NCBI GenBank assembly: GCA_017524725.1
Contig: JAFXUZ010000028.1
Span: forward strand, 62,001-126,000
Source: Clostridia bacterium
GTDB taxonomy: Bacteria; Bacillota; Clostridia; Christensenellales; Aristaeellaceae
Length of the DNA stretch: 64,000 nucleotides
Direction of reading: 5' to 3'
Under the pieces are notes generated by a model that worked only from the letters and a program-made list of their open reading frames with translations, had not been told where the DNA came from and ran no database searches. Below are positions 52,774 to 62,430 of this stretch, in pieces. The translations under genes and the position numbers were made by a program. Each line of letters opens with the position of its first letter. The first letter of the stretch is position 1.

Positions 52774-55700
52774 TTATTCTTCAACGGACAGGTGGATATC
52801 GCTGAACGTGACCTCACAATTCCGGACCGCATAGAAGCCGACATACACGTTGTCAGGGTCTACGGAGGTCAGCGGGTAGTCAAATCCGGCGGAAACGGTC
52901 TCATCCCCGTAGGTCAGCGTGAATCCGTCGGCTGTGCCTGTAAGAGCAATGGCCACCTCGGCGCCCTCGGACAGATCGATCGCGTCTGTCGGAGCGCCTC
53001 CGATCAAAGCGCCGCTCCTGCGTCCGAAATTGACGATCGCGCCCTGGTTCCGGGATCCGGCGGCCACATAGTCGCCCATGGTCGTGGCTACGTAGGTGTC
53101 GATGTACAGATCGTCCCTTGCCATCAGGCCGAAGGAGACCTGGTTGTTGTCGGTGAATCGCCTGACGGTTGCTTTTGCGGTCAGCGTGAAAGCAGTGCCT
53201 GCCGGGAGCCTGGTAAAGTAGAACATCAGGCCGTCGCTGCCGCTGGCGATCTTGCCGCAGTTATTGTTCACCGACAGGGTGATCTCGCCGCCGTCCTCGA
53301 GCACCGCGCCGAAGTTGTCGGAAGTGATCTTGTTGTCACCGCCCACATCACCGAACACGGTCCCGCGCCATACGCGGCCGTCGGCGTCAGCATATGACGG
53401 CCAGGATACGCCGTTCATCTGTTCATCTGAAGGAGATTTGTAATCCGGTACCGCGTAGTCGGGGTTCACCGCCGCGGCAAAGTATGTTTCGTACATGGGC
53501 CTGACCTTGCCAAGGCTGTAAGCGTGAAGCCGGGGGGCGGTCTCGGCGGAAAGGTCGGAGATCAGCCAGGCGTTCACCCGGGCTCCGTAGGCGTTGGTAT
53601 GGGTCTGGTCAAGGCCTGCAGGGACGAGTGACACGCCGTCTTCGGCATATTTGGCGCCGGTAAAGGCGTGGAGCCACTGAGCATCCTCGCCAAGGGCTGT
53701 GTTGTCGCTGAGTGTGGCGGCGGTCAGGTCGATACATTCGATATCGATGCCCTGCGCCTTGAGGTCCCGGACCATATCCAGGATGGCCTGGGGATAACTG
53801 CCGCCGGGGTAGACCGTGTCGCCGATGACCACGTCGGAGGTGATGTGACCGGAAGCCCCTAAGTAGCTTTCCGGTGTATTGGACCCGGTCAGACGGACGA
53901 TGGGCGTGCAGACGACCGGCGTCACGCCGCGCTCAATGGCGGGAAGGATATAATTGACGTACAGGCTGTTTGCAAAACTCCCTTCGGTGAGATAATCGCC
54001 GTTGGGGTCAGAGAAACGGGCGGCCTCGGTCTTTTCATCGTTATGGCCGAAACCGATGATCAGGAACTTGTCGCCTTCTGAATCCCCCAAAGCCGGGATG
54101 AGGGCGCTGCCTTCAAGCAGCGTACGGTACTCTGCCATTCCGGTGAAATCCCGGGAGGAAGCGCCGGAATGGGCAAGGTTGTATACGGCGGCATTGAAAT
54201 AAGATGAGAGCTCCTCGCCCCAGCCTTCCCTGGGGAGGTAATATTTATTGCTGAAGGCTGAAACGGTGGAATCGCCGACGACCCAGAACACAGCTTCACG
54301 CTGTCCCCAGGCCTGCCCGCGGGCACCGGTTCCGTATTCGGAACGGGCAAAGTCCGTAAGCATCAGAAGGCCGTGCATGTCGATGGAGCCGTCTTCATGG
54401 CGTCCTGGCGCAGCGGATGTATCCAGGCTTACGAACCAGTCGGCGGATACGGGCACGCCGAGTGTATTGACGCTCTGCTGCTTATCGGTATCCCAGAAAT
54501 AGCTGGACGTGCCGAATACATCGGAATTGGGCTGTTTCTGCAGATCCAGCTTTTCGCCGGGTTCGCCGCCGGAACGGAAGCTGATCACGCCGGAAGCGGT
54601 AAAAGCCGTTGTGGCAGAGGTGTTGCCGGTATACATGGCCACGTTGTAGCTGCCGTTGTTATAGGCTGTGCAGTTATAGGCCCTGATATCCGGGCAGGAG
54701 TTGGAATCGATGCCCTTGGCCCTGTTTTCGTATGCAATGGAATTGATCAGGGTATGTCCGCCGGGCATGCTGGAGCCGCCCATTTTGAAACCATTGCCAT
54801 TGCCGGCTTCCATCACTTCGGATTCCCCGAAGGACAGGCTGCCGAATTCATCGCAGAAGACGTCGGCAAAGGAGAATTCCTTCGCGGTCCCTCCGGGCTG
54901 TACGCGGATATAGCCGTTCATATATGTCACGCTGTTCCGGATGGTCACGGCGCCGATCTGGCCGCTGGCGACCTTGGCGAACAGGTCCCAACCGTCGTCT
55001 GCATTATAGGCGGCGATGCAGCCGTCAAAAACGTTGCCTTCACCGGTGGTCAGCTTTGCCGCGAAACCGTCTGCGTCCTCCAGGGCGGCGTCCGCGTTGT
55101 TCATGGAGGTACAGTTTTTGACGGTATTGAAAGAAGGCCACAGGCTCCTGTCGTCCCGGGAGGAACCTGAGACCTGCAGACCGGTGGTGCCGTTGCTGAA
55201 GAAGTTCATTCTTTCAAGTACGCAGTAATGCCCTGCCAGCTGCATACCGGGAAGGCCATTGGCGGTTCTTGTAATGTTGATGAGGGAGATATTCCAGTGA
55301 TCGCCCCACACCTTGAAGCCGCGGCCGGTCATGCCGAAATCCAGTGTGGCGAATTTCCCGTCCGCGCAGGTCAGTGTGATCGGGTCCTCCGCGGTGCCGT
55401 TCCGTCCGCGGAACACCGTCAGTTCGCGGCCGGACAGGTCATAGACGCCGCCTTCAAGCAGGATGGTCTGTCCGGGAGCGGCATAGTTCAAAGCCGTCTG
55501 GATATCAACGGCGTCTTCTTCACCGGTGCCGCCGTTGTTTTCCAGGCCGTCAGGGCGGACAAAGATCTTCCCGTCCCGGCCCAGGGCACGACGGGTGACG
55601 GTCAGGGATATACGGACGGAATCGTAGCTCGACAGTTTTTCGAATGCGCTGAAAGCGAATCCGGGATCGGGTGTGAATTCGACGCTGACCTCGGTATTGC

Positions 55701-57735
55701 CGTTATTCAGAGGCACGTTCAGGCTGCAGTAGGTGTCGGCGATGACAGGCACGAAATCTGCGACAATGGCCTTGTCGGCAAAGACCCTGGCTGTGCCGTC
55801 GGCGTTGGTACGGAAGATCAGGCCGTATTCTTCGCCTGCGGCGGTGGAGCCGCCGGCGATGGACGCGGTCAGTTCCCTGTATACCGTGGGCTGGGGTGCC
55901 CATCCATCCGCGTTCCATGGGGAGGTGGTGAAAATGATGCCGCTGAACGTCGCGTTCAGTCCCCGGGCGGCGACCAGGGATACATAAGCGGCATGACCCT
56001 CCTGGCAGACCAGAGGATCGTCCAGATCAGAATAAGATGAGACTGAAAGGGCTGACGGATCTCTGGCGGGGATGTACCAGGTGTAGCTTCCGATCATTTC
56101 ACCCGTTGCGGGATCGTACTGTGCGGCGATGTAGGCTGAATCCGTTTTTTCAAGGCTGACGCGATAGGTTTTTCCGGCCTCGATCCTGTTGGCAGCGCCA
56201 TCAGTTGTCCACCAGCCGTAGCGGGTGGCCGCAATATCGTTGTCATCAGAGGCTTCCGGGGTACGGATGCCGGTATAGGCGCGGATACCGATGGTGCACG
56301 CGGATTCCGGCGAGGTATTTACACCGCCATAGGGCAGTTTGGTGGCGCCAACGGATATCAGGTTTGCCATCCAGTTGCCGGACACGCCTTCCTCGCCAAG
56401 GGAGTCGCGGACCATCAGCGCGAAGCCTTCCTGTCCGTCAGGCGTCGGGTTCAGCGCGTCCACGGTCACGTCCGCCTGGAAATAGAAATTCTCAGCGGTG
56501 GGATCGATCACAGTGTAATAATAACTTCCGCCGTCCGCGGGGGAGTCGGCCACAAATTTGCCGCCTTTCTTCTGGACGGTGCCATCCTCATTGAAAAGGG
56601 CGGAACCCAGGGATACATCCGCTTCGATACCCTTGCCCGAAGAGATAAGCACATTGCGGTCGCCTCCGGTGGATACGCCGAAATAACGGAATTCCCAGGC
56701 CTTTTCTTCGGACGCGGCGGCCCCCCTTTCGGTGACTGAAACGGAATATACCCGTGCGCCGCGCTGGTTGGTTTCGTCATAGGGCGACACGATACGGTAG
56801 GTTCCCGCTGACAGGGAATAAGTGAGTTCCTGTTTGGAGGTGCCGTGCACCGTCAGAATGCCTTCAGCATTGGCAACCGCATTGCCGTCTTCGTCAATGA
56901 CGCCGACGGAGGAATCATTGTCCCCGCCGTTGCTGGATACGACGACCGAGGCTTCAGCTTCTCCGTCAACGGTAAAAACGATGCAGCCGGAAAGGGCTTT
57001 GCCCACTTCCACGGAGGTGACGCCCTTGTCTTCCTTCCAGCGCTTTACGACGTTGCCGGACGATGTAAAGTAACCCAGGCCGTCATCATCCAGGATCGTG
57101 CTTTCAGCGATGGCTTCCTTATCTTCGGCCGCAGTCAGGCTCCCAACGGTAAAGCTATGGGTCACTTCTGCAATCGCGTTATCAGGCGCCGGGGTATCGA
57201 TCACCGTAATGGAATAGATCCTGACGCCGCGGTTGTAATCGCTCTGGGGGGAAACCACTCGAAAGGCGCCGGCAGCCAGGTTATAGCTGAATGTCTGCTT
57301 TCCGGTGCCGGAGACCTCGCCGACCCCTTCGCTGTTTGCCACGGCCGCGCCGCTTTCATCGACAACGGCGAAAGCGGAGGTGTTGTCCCCGCCGGTGCTG
57401 GAAACGGTGATGGTCACTTCGGCATTTCCCTTCACGTTAAAAAGGAATCCGCCGCCCATATTCTTTGCGGCTTCGGTCGAGGTGACGCCCTTATCTTCCT
57501 TCCACCGTTTGGTGACGGTACCGAAGGTCACGATGTTCCCCGCACCGCCGTCGTCGACGGCTGTGCCCTCCGGAATTGCCTCCTTATCTTCTGTGGCGTT
57601 CAGGACGGTGGCAGTGAATGAATACGCTGCCGCGTCCGCCTCCCCGGACGCGATCCCCGGGATCGCCAGGGCCAGGGAAATCAGAAGGCAGAGCACCATC
57701 AGATAAGAACTGTTCTTTGCGGTAACAGCTTTCAT
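52774..57735 (-). CDS. Giant secreted pectinase: PL9-like pectate lyase plus CE12-like rhamnogalacturonan acetylesterase
   Basis: 1653 residues. Signal peptide (about 1-31). Two tandem beta repeats (about 40-185 and 190-335) share TEDKEAI and KRWKEDKGVTS, probably carbohydrate-binding. A jelly-roll-like region (about 345-640) follows. A right-handed beta-helix with PL9 features (about 720-1100) has EDADGFAAKLTTGEGNVFDG near residue 886 and NADDGWDLFAK. An SGNH esterase of CE12 type (about 1145-1395) has VVGDST (Ser1156), GFGHND and DQTH (Asp1376, His1379). The C-terminal domain (about 1480-1653) resembles the jelly-roll region. One chain would deacetylate and cleave pectin outside the cell. 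Confidence 0.87.
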   Translation of the reverse strand: MKAVTAKNSSYLMVLCLLISLALAIPGIASGEADAAAYSFTATVLNATEDKEAIPEGTAVDDGGAGNIVTFGTVTKRWKEDKGVTSTEAAKNMGGGFLFNVKGNAEVTITVSSTGGDNTSAFAVVDESGAAVANSEGVGEVSGTGKQTFSYNLAAGAFRVVSPQSDYNRGVRIYSITVIDTPAPDNAIAEVTHSFTVGSLTAAEDKEAIAESTILDDDGLGYFTSSGNVVKRWKEDKGVTSVEVGKALSGCIVFTVDGEAEASVVVSSNGGDNDSSVGVIDEDGNAVANAEGILTVHGTSKQELTYSLSAGTYRIVSPYDETNQRGARVYSVSVTERGAAASEEKAWEFRYFGVSTGGDRNVLISSGKGIEADVSLGSALFNEDGTVQKKGGKFVADSPADGGSYYYTVIDPTAENFYFQADVTVDALNPTPDGQEGFALMVRDSLGEEGVSGNWMANLISVGATKLPYGGVNTSPESACTIGIRAYTGIRTPEASDDNDIAATRYGWWTTDGAANRIEAGKTYRVSLEKTDSAYIAAQYDPATGEMIGSYTWYIPARDPSALSVSSYSDLDDPLVCQEGHAAYVSLVAARGLNATFSGIIFTTSPWNADGWAPQPTVYRELTASIAGGSTAAGEEYGLIFRTNADGTARVFADKAIVADFVPVIADTYCSLNVPLNNGNTEVSVEFTPDPGFAFSAFEKLSSYDSVRISLTVTRRALGRDGKIFVRPDGLENNGGTGEEDAVDIQTALNYAAPGQTILLEGGVYDLSGRELTVFRGRNGTAEDPITLTCADGKFATLDFGMTGRGFKVWGDHWNISLINITRTANGLPGMQLAGHYCVLERMNFFSNGTTGLQVSGSSRDDRSLWPSFNTVKNCTSMNNADAALEDADGFAAKLTTGEGNVFDGCIAAYNADDGWDLFAKVASGQIGAVTIRNSVTYMNGYIRVQPGGTAKEFSFADVFCDEFGSLSFGESEVMEAGNGNGFKMGGSSMPGGHTLINSIAYENRAKGIDSNSCPDIRAYNCTAYNNGSYNVAMYTGNTSATTAFTASGVISFRSGGEPGEKLDLQKQPNSDVFGTSSYFWDTDKQQSVNTLGVPVSADWFVSLDTSAAPGRHEDGSIDMHGLLMLTDFARSEYGTGARGQAWGQREAVFWVVGDSTVSAFSNKYYLPREGWGEELSSYFNAAVYNLAHSGASSRDFTGMAEYRTLLEGSALIPALGDSEGDKFLIIGFGHNDEKTEAARFSDPNGDYLTEGSFANSLYVNYILPAIERGVTPVVCTPIVRLTGSNTPESYLGASGHITSDVVIGDTVYPGGSYPQAILDMVRDLKAQGIDIECIDLTAATLSDNTALGEDAQWLHAFTGAKYAEDGVSLVPAGLDQTHTNAYGARVNAWLISDLSAETAPRLHAYSLGKVRPMYETYFAAAVNPDYAVPDYKSPSDEQMNGVSWPSYADADGRVWRGTVFGDVGGDNKITSDNFGAVLEDGGEITLSVNNNCGKIASGSDGLMFYFTRLPAGTAFTLTAKATVRRFTDNNQVSFGLMARDDLYIDTYVATTMGDYVAAGSRNQGAIVNFGRRSGALIGGAPTDAIDLSEGAEVAIALTGTADGFTLTYGDETVSAGFDYPLTSVDPDNVYVGFYAVRNCEVTFSDIHLSVEE

Positions 57736-57877
57736 TTTTTTTCCTCCTTCCTCCGCCGACGGAAGAAGATTCCCGCACCGGACCTTTTTTTTGACATATG
57801 AAGGCAGTTCCGGGGGAAAATGCCGGCGTAAAGCGCGGTCAGACCGTTCGGCGGAACCACATATTCCTGATAAGGAT

Positions 57878-57906
57878 AATATAACAAATGATCACCCGCA
57901 CTTCAA
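57878..57906 (-). promoter_or_regulatory. Promoter of the pectinase gene
   Basis: Minus strand TTGAAG (57906-57901), 17-base spacer, TATATT (57883-57878). Confidence 0.6.
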
Positions 57907-58018
57907 GCATTTACACAACATTTTGACTCGGGAAAAGAAAAAAGGACCTGGAAAACGCAGCGACAGAGAAATAAGTTGTCAAATACGGAAGAATAATTCA
58001 CATTGTGTAAAAACCTTC

Positions 58019-58047
58019 TTGCGGGAAGTGAACAAATCTGATAAAAT
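58019..58047 (+). promoter_or_regulatory. Promoter of the PPi-PFK gene
   Basis: TTGCGG (58019-58024), 17-base spacer, TAAAAT (58042-58047) with an extended TGA. The start codon follows 59 bases later behind AAAGGACGG. Confidence 0.72.
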
Positions 58048-58106
58048 AAACCAGATGATCAAAATATTCCTTTTTCTTCGGAAAACGGATGAAAGGACGG
58101 TAACTT

Positions 58107-59330
58107 ATGGCAGGCAACGCGATCGTTGGACAGAGCGGCGGCCCTACTTCGGTGATCAACTCCAGCCTGGCGGGCGTATTCCAGGCCTGTCAGATGCGGG
58201 GAGCGGAGCACGTATACGGTATGCTGCATGGCATACAGGGCCTTTTGGAGGAAAAGATCTGCGATCTTTCCTCACGGCTGGATTCCTTCCTTGACATCGA
58301 ACTGCTCAAGCGTACCCCATCTTCTTTCCTTGGCAGCTGCCGCTACAAGCTGCCGGATATTTCCGCGGACGAAGCGGTATACGAAAAGATCTTTGAGATC
58401 CTGAAAAAGCATGATATCCGCTGGTTCTTCTATATCGGCGGCAACGACAGTATGGACACCATCTGCAAGCTGTCGGAGTACGGCCGCCAGGTGGGCTCGC
58501 CCATCCGTTTCATGGGGGTGCCCAAGACCATCGACAACGACCTGGACCTGACAGACCACACTCCCGGCTATGGCTCCGCCGCGAAGTACATCGGAGTGGT
58601 CATGAAGGAGATCATTCGGGACGCCACGGTCTACGGCAGCAATTTCGTCACCATTGTCGAGATCATGGGCCGCAACGCCGGATGGCTCACTGCCGCCGCC
58701 GCCCTGGCCCGGGGCGAAGACTGCGAAGGGGTGGACCTGATCTGCCTGCCGGAACTGCCATTCCATACCGACCGGTTCCTGGCAAAGGTGGAAAAGATGC
58801 AGAAAGACCACCCATCCATTGTCATCGCGGTGTCCGAGGGCGTAAAACTGCCGGACGGACGATTTGTATGCGAGCTCAGCGACGACGAACGGTTTGTGGA
58901 TGCTTTCGGTCACAAGAGCCTCACCGGTACGGCGCGGTATCTTAGCAACCTTGTGGCAAAGAACCTGCCTACCCGCACCCGCAGCGTTGAATTGAGCATC
59001 CTGCAGCGCTGCGCGGCCCACGTCAGCAGCCGGACTGACATCACCGAGGCATATCAGGTGGGCGGCGCTGCGGCCAAGGCAGCTTTTGAAGGGGAGACCG
59101 GGAAAATGGTGGCACTGAAGCGGCTGTCCAACGATCCCTACCAGTGCACCACATGCCTTGTGAACATCAGCGATGTGGCCAATATCGAAAAGAAAGTGCC
59201 CCTGGAGTGGATCAACGAAGCCAGGACCGACATGCTTCCTCCCTTCCTGACGTATGCCAGGCCGCTGATCCAGGCGGAACTGACTCCCATATACATCAAC
59301 GGCCTCACCCAGCACATCGTCGAGGAATAA
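58107..59330 (+). CDS. pfp: 6-phosphofructokinase, probably PPi-dependent
   Basis: 407 residues. The phosphofructokinase core has GQSGGPTSVINSS at the start, GGNDSMDT (about 113-120), PKTIDNDLD with the catalytic Asp, and EIMGRNAGWLTAA. In ATP-dependent enzymes the second motif is GGDGS; Asp or Asn plus Asp here is typical of pyrophosphate-using enzymes, so PPi is the likely phosphoryl donor. That would save ATP in fermentation. Single-gene unit with its own promoter and a strong terminator. Confidence 0.88.
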   Translation: MAGNAIVGQSGGPTSVINSSLAGVFQACQMRGAEHVYGMLHGIQGLLEEKICDLSSRLDSFLDIELLKRTPSSFLGSCRYKLPDISADEAVYEKIFEILKKHDIRWFFYIGGNDSMDTICKLSEYGRQVGSPIRFMGVPKTIDNDLDLTDHTPGYGSAAKYIGVVMKEIIRDATVYGSNFVTIVEIMGRNAGWLTAAAALARGEDCEGVDLICLPELPFHTDRFLAKVEKMQKDHPSIVIAVSEGVKLPDGRFVCELSDDERFVDAFGHKSLTGTARYLSNLVAKNLPTRTRSVELSILQRCAAHVSSRTDITEAYQVGGAAAKAAFEGETGKMVALKRLSNDPYQCTTCLVNISDVANIEKKVPLEWINEARTDMLPPFLTYARPLIQAELTPIYINGLTQHIVEE

Positions 59331-59351
59331 CGGATTACTTCGATGCCGCCG

Positions 59352-59379
59352 GGCGCGGGACGTTCCCGCGCCTTTTTTT
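59352..59379 (+). terminator. Terminator of the PPi-PFK gene
   Basis: An eight-bp GC stem (59352-59359 with 59365-59372) is followed by seven T's (59373-59379). Confidence 0.92.
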
Positions 59380-59400
59380 GCTGTGGGTTCTGATACTATT

Positions 59401-59421
59401 CAAATTGAAATTATCAATTTG
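59401..59421. repeat. AT-rich inverted repeat
   Basis: Eight-base arms CAAATTGA / TCAATTTG with a five-base loop, between two terminators; role unknown. Confidence 0.5.
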
Positions 59422-59475
59422 AGAATCTGCGTGCTACGCAAGCTCATGCGATCCTGAATGCGCCTTCGGTGCTAT

Positions 59476-59498
59476 AAAAAGGCATATAGCCTTTTTTT
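59476..59498. terminator. Second terminator-like hairpin in the convergent gap
   Basis: AAAAAGGC (59476-59483) pairs with GCCTTTTT (59489-59496); T's follow on one strand and A's precede, so it can act in both directions. Confidence 0.7.
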
Positions 59499-59561
59499 AA
59501 CAGGATCAGTATGAATTTGGGATCCGGGAATGCTTGCGCTGAGGAATGAAAGAAAAGGAAA

Positions 59562-59587
59562 GGGCCCGCGGCGCATGCCGCGAGCCC
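59562..59587 (-). terminator. Terminator of the second Opp operon
   Basis: An 11-position stem with one mismatch (59562-59572 with 59577-59587, loop of 4). On the minus strand a T/C-rich run follows (59561-59549). Confidence 0.75.
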
Positions 59588-59605
59588 GGGCTTAACTGCT
59601 GAAGA

Positions 59606-61369
59606 TCACTTGCCGACAGTGCAGTACATGAAGTACTTGTAGCCCAGCGGGTTGCAGAAGAACCCGGAGACGGCGTCGTCGATCATGTAGATATCGGTGT
59701 AGTAGTAGATGGGAGTGATGGCGCCGGTGGACATCAGCAGGTCTTCGGCGGCATGCATCATGCCATAGCGGGCATCCTTGTCGGTGCAGGTCTTGATGGC
59801 CATGATGGCGGCGTCATAGGTCTCGGCCCAGGTGCCGTTTTCAACCTTCACGTCCACGCCGAAGGGGGTCAGGTCGATGGAGTAGATGTGCGCTTCGGAG
59901 TTGGCACCCTTGCCGAACTGGGAGTCGTTGTTGCCGGAGCCGGAGGTCCACATATCCAGGAAGGAGATGGGATCGTTGTAGTCAGCCAACCAGCCGTTGC
60001 GGGCGACGGTGTAGTCGCCGGCCTTGCGGGTGTTCAGGAAGGTGTTCCATTCCTGGTTGACCATGTTCATCTGGATGCCGATGCCGGCGAGCACGCTCTG
60101 CAGGTATTCGCCGATGGCCTTGTGGCCTTCGGAAGTATTGTAGAGGTATTCGATGGTGGGGAAGTTGGTGAACATGCCGGTGGCTTCGTCGAAGGTATAG
60201 TACTTGCGAAGGGTCTCGATGGCCTGGTCCCAGTTGCCTTCGTAGGCGTCTTCGGAAGTGTTCCAGTAGCCGTAGTACTCGGCGGAGGGCCCGGCAACCT
60301 CATAGAACTGGGCGATGCCGTCAGCGTCGGTCAGGCCCAGGGCGACGAAGGAAGAGGCGGGCTGCTGGCCGGCCTTGCCGATCTCGGTAACGATGTAGTT
60401 GCGGTCAAAGAGCAGGCCGATGGCGAAACGGATCTCGGCCTGGGCTTTTTCGGCCTCATCCCCGGTCAGTTCACAGCCTTCGGGCAGGATGCCGGCGTTG
60501 ACGTTCCAGGATACGTAATAGGTGCCCATCTGGGAACCGACAAAGAACTCGGTGGGATACTCGGCCTTCAGGGCGTCGATCTCGGCGTTGGGCACGTCGT
60601 CGATCAGCTGCCAGTCGCCGTTTTTGAAGTTGGCCAGCATGTTGTTGGCATCGTCAGACAGGTAGAAGTTGATCTCATCCATCAGGATGGTGTCGGCCAG
60701 GAAGTAATTGGCGTTCTTGGTCAGGGTGATGACCGAGTTGTGGTTCCAGGCGGTCATGGTGTAGGGGCCGTTGCAGACGTAGGTGGCGGGATCGGTCGCC
60801 CAGGCTTCGTTGCTCACCACATCTTCGCGGACGGGCAGATAGGTGGGGAAGGCGAGCAGCTCGTTCCAGTAGGAAACGTCGTTCAGCAGCGTTACTGTCA
60901 GGGTCTTGTCGTCAATGGCTTCGACGGCCAGCTCATCCGGATACCCCTTGACGATCTCGAACATGTAGCCGTAGTCGGCGCCCAGCGCGGAGGAAGCGGC
61001 GCGCTTCCAGGCAAAGGCGAAATCGCCGGCGGTCAGGGCCTTGCCGTCGGACCAGCACAGGCCGTCCACCAGGGTGTAGGTGTAGGTGGCGGTGCCGTCT
61101 TCATTGATGACGGCGGCGGGGAGTTCCGTCGCGCAGGCGGGAACGATCACCAGGGCGCCGTTTTCATCCTGTTCCCAGGCGGCAAGGCCGGTGAACAGAT
61201 GGGCGATCATGGTGGCGCCGTCGACAGCGGAGTTCAGGGCCGGGTCGAGGGTGTCGGGTTCGGAAGCGATGCAGACATTGATGGTGGTCTTGCCTTCATC
61301 AGCGGACGCCATGGCGGCGCAGGACAGAGCCATCACCAGCGCCAGAACGAGCGCAAGCAGCTTCTTCAT
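59606..61369 (-). CDS. oppA: Oligopeptide-binding protein (SBP_bac_5) of the second Opp importer
   Basis: 587 residues. Signal peptide (MKKLLALVLALVMALSCAAMASA, cleavage near Ala23); a Cys at 17 lies inside the hydrophobic core, so lipidation is unlikely. The mature part TTINVCIASEPDTLDPALNSAVDGATMIAHLFTGL is classic OppA, as is LTAGDFAFAWKRAASSALGADYGYMF. It should bind peptides. The ATG at 61369 has AGGAGG upstream; an in-frame ATG at 61444 would overlap the ATPase gene. It is the last gene of the operon, after the ATPase genes, whereas the first Opp operon begins with its binding protein. Confidence 0.93.
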   Translation of the reverse strand: MKKLLALVLALVMALSCAAMASADEGKTTINVCIASEPDTLDPALNSAVDGATMIAHLFTGLAAWEQDENGALVIVPACATELPAAVINEDGTATYTYTLVDGLCWSDGKALTAGDFAFAWKRAASSALGADYGYMFEIVKGYPDELAVEAIDDKTLTVTLLNDVSYWNELLAFPTYLPVREDVVSNEAWATDPATYVCNGPYTMTAWNHNSVITLTKNANYFLADTILMDEINFYLSDDANNMLANFKNGDWQLIDDVPNAEIDALKAEYPTEFFVGSQMGTYYVSWNVNAGILPEGCELTGDEAEKAQAEIRFAIGLLFDRNYIVTEIGKAGQQPASSFVALGLTDADGIAQFYEVAGPSAEYYGYWNTSEDAYEGNWDQAIETLRKYYTFDEATGMFTNFPTIEYLYNTSEGHKAIGEYLQSVLAGIGIQMNMVNQEWNTFLNTRKAGDYTVARNGWLADYNDPISFLDMWTSGSGNNDSQFGKGANSEAHIYSIDLTPFGVDVKVENGTWAETYDAAIMAIKTCTDKDARYGMMHAAEDLLMSTGAITPIYYYTDIYMIDDAVSGFFCNPLGYKYFMYCTVGK

Positions 61370-61385
61370 AGGAACGGGTTCCTCC

Positions 61386-61422
61386 TTGAAAAAATATTTT
61401 TTCAAAAATGCGCGTGCGCATT
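61386..61422 (-). promoter_or_regulatory. Paired palindromes in the gap before oppA
   Basis: A perfect 20-base AT palindrome (61386-61405) adjoins a GC hairpin (61407-61413 with 61416-61422). On the minus strand the GC stem is followed by TTTG, so it could partly terminate. The AT palindrome ends at the AGGAGG site and could bind a regulator or hide the site. Confidence 0.5.
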
Positions 61423-61440
61423 GATGAAACGGGTTGGAAA

Positions 61441-62430
61441 TCATAGCTCACCGATGCGGTGGCAGGCCACGAAGTGACCGTTTTCCACTTCATTAAAGGG
61501 AGGCATCGATTCGGCGCAGCATTCCTTTGCAAACCGGCACCGGGTCCGGAAGGGACATCCCGACGGAGCGTTCAGAGGGCTGGGGATATCGCCGGTAAGG
61601 ACGATACGCTTGTTGGCCCGGGCTTTTCTGGGGTCCGGCAGGGGCACCGCGCTGAGCAGCGACTGGGAATACGGATGCAGCGGATGGCGGTATATCTCCT
61701 CCGCGGATGCCAGCTCCACCATTTTACCCAGGTACATCACAGCGATCCGGTTCGAGATATGGCGAACGACCAGCAGATCATGGGCGATGAACAGGTATGT
61801 GAGCCCAAGACGGTCCTGGAGATCGTCAAACATGTTGATGACCTGGGCCTGGATGGATACGTCCAGCGCGGAAACCGGCTCGTCGCAAACGATGAACTCA
61901 GGGTTGACCGCCAGTGCCCGGGCGATGCCGATGCGCTGCCGCTGGCCGCCGGAAAACTCATGGGCGTAACGCGAAGCGTGCTCGCTGTTGAGGCCGACCA
62001 GGGAAAGGAGTTCCAGTACCCTTTCTTCACGTTCCTTTTTGCCGTTGTACAGGTGATGGACATCCAGGGGCTCCGCTACGATATCGGATACGGTCATCCT
62101 GGGGTTCAGGGAGGAATAAGGGTCCTGAAACACCATGGTGGCCTTTTTGCGGAATTCCTTCAGGGAGCGGGGATCATTTATCTCCATACCGTCATAGACC
62201 ACCGTTCCGGCGGTAGGTTTGTACAGGTGCAGGATGGTGCGCCCGACGGTGGTCTTGCCGCATCCGGATTCACCTACAAGGCCGAGGGTCTCGCCCCGGC
62301 GGATACTGAAGGATACGTCGTCCACCGCCTTCAGGGGGCGGGTGCGGAAAAAGCCCATGTTGATGTCAAAGTATTCTTTCAGGCCGCGGACCTCAAGCAG
62401 ATCCTGTTTTTTGGAAAGATTTACATTCAT
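61441..62430 (-). CDS. oppF: ABC transporter ATPase, OppF type
   Basis: 329 residues. Walker [10 protein letters not shown], signature [12 protein letters not shown], Walker [15 protein letters not shown] and switch [10 protein letters not shown]. The C-terminal Opp extension has [14 protein letters not shown], a Cys pattern seen in peptide-transporter ATPases that can hold an Fe-S cluster. Its start overlaps the OppD stop by four bases. Confidence 0.95.
   Translation of the reverse strand: MNVNLSKKQDLLEVRGLKEYFDINMGFFRTRPLKAVDDVSFSIRRGETLGLVGESGCGKTTVGRTILHLYKPTAGTVVYDGMEINDPRSLKEFRKKATMVFQDPYSSLNPRMTVSDIVAEPLDVHHLYNGKKEREERVLELLSLVGLNSEHASRYAHEFSGGQRQRIGIARALAVNPEFIVCDEPVSALDVSIQAQVINMFDDLQDRLGLTYLFIAHDLLVVRHISNRIAVMYLGKMVELASAEEIYRHPLHPYSQSLLSAVPLPDPRKARANKRIVLTGDIPSPLNAPSGCPFRTRCRFAKECCAESMPPFNEVENGHFVACHRIGEL

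Larger units (their letters stand above)
57736..58106. other. Divergent intergenic region between pectinase and PPi-PFK genes
   Basis: 371 bases without a gene. It holds a minus-strand promoter (57878-57906) and a plus-strand promoter (58019-58047), with a long untranslated leader of about 140 bases for the pectinase mRNA. The AT-rich stretch between the promoters has no clear palindrome. Confidence 0.6.

Noticed and set aside
59753..61477. 574-codon open frame antisense to oppA
   Set aside because: Low-complexity Gly/Val sequence produced by codon bias opposite a clear binding-protein gene.
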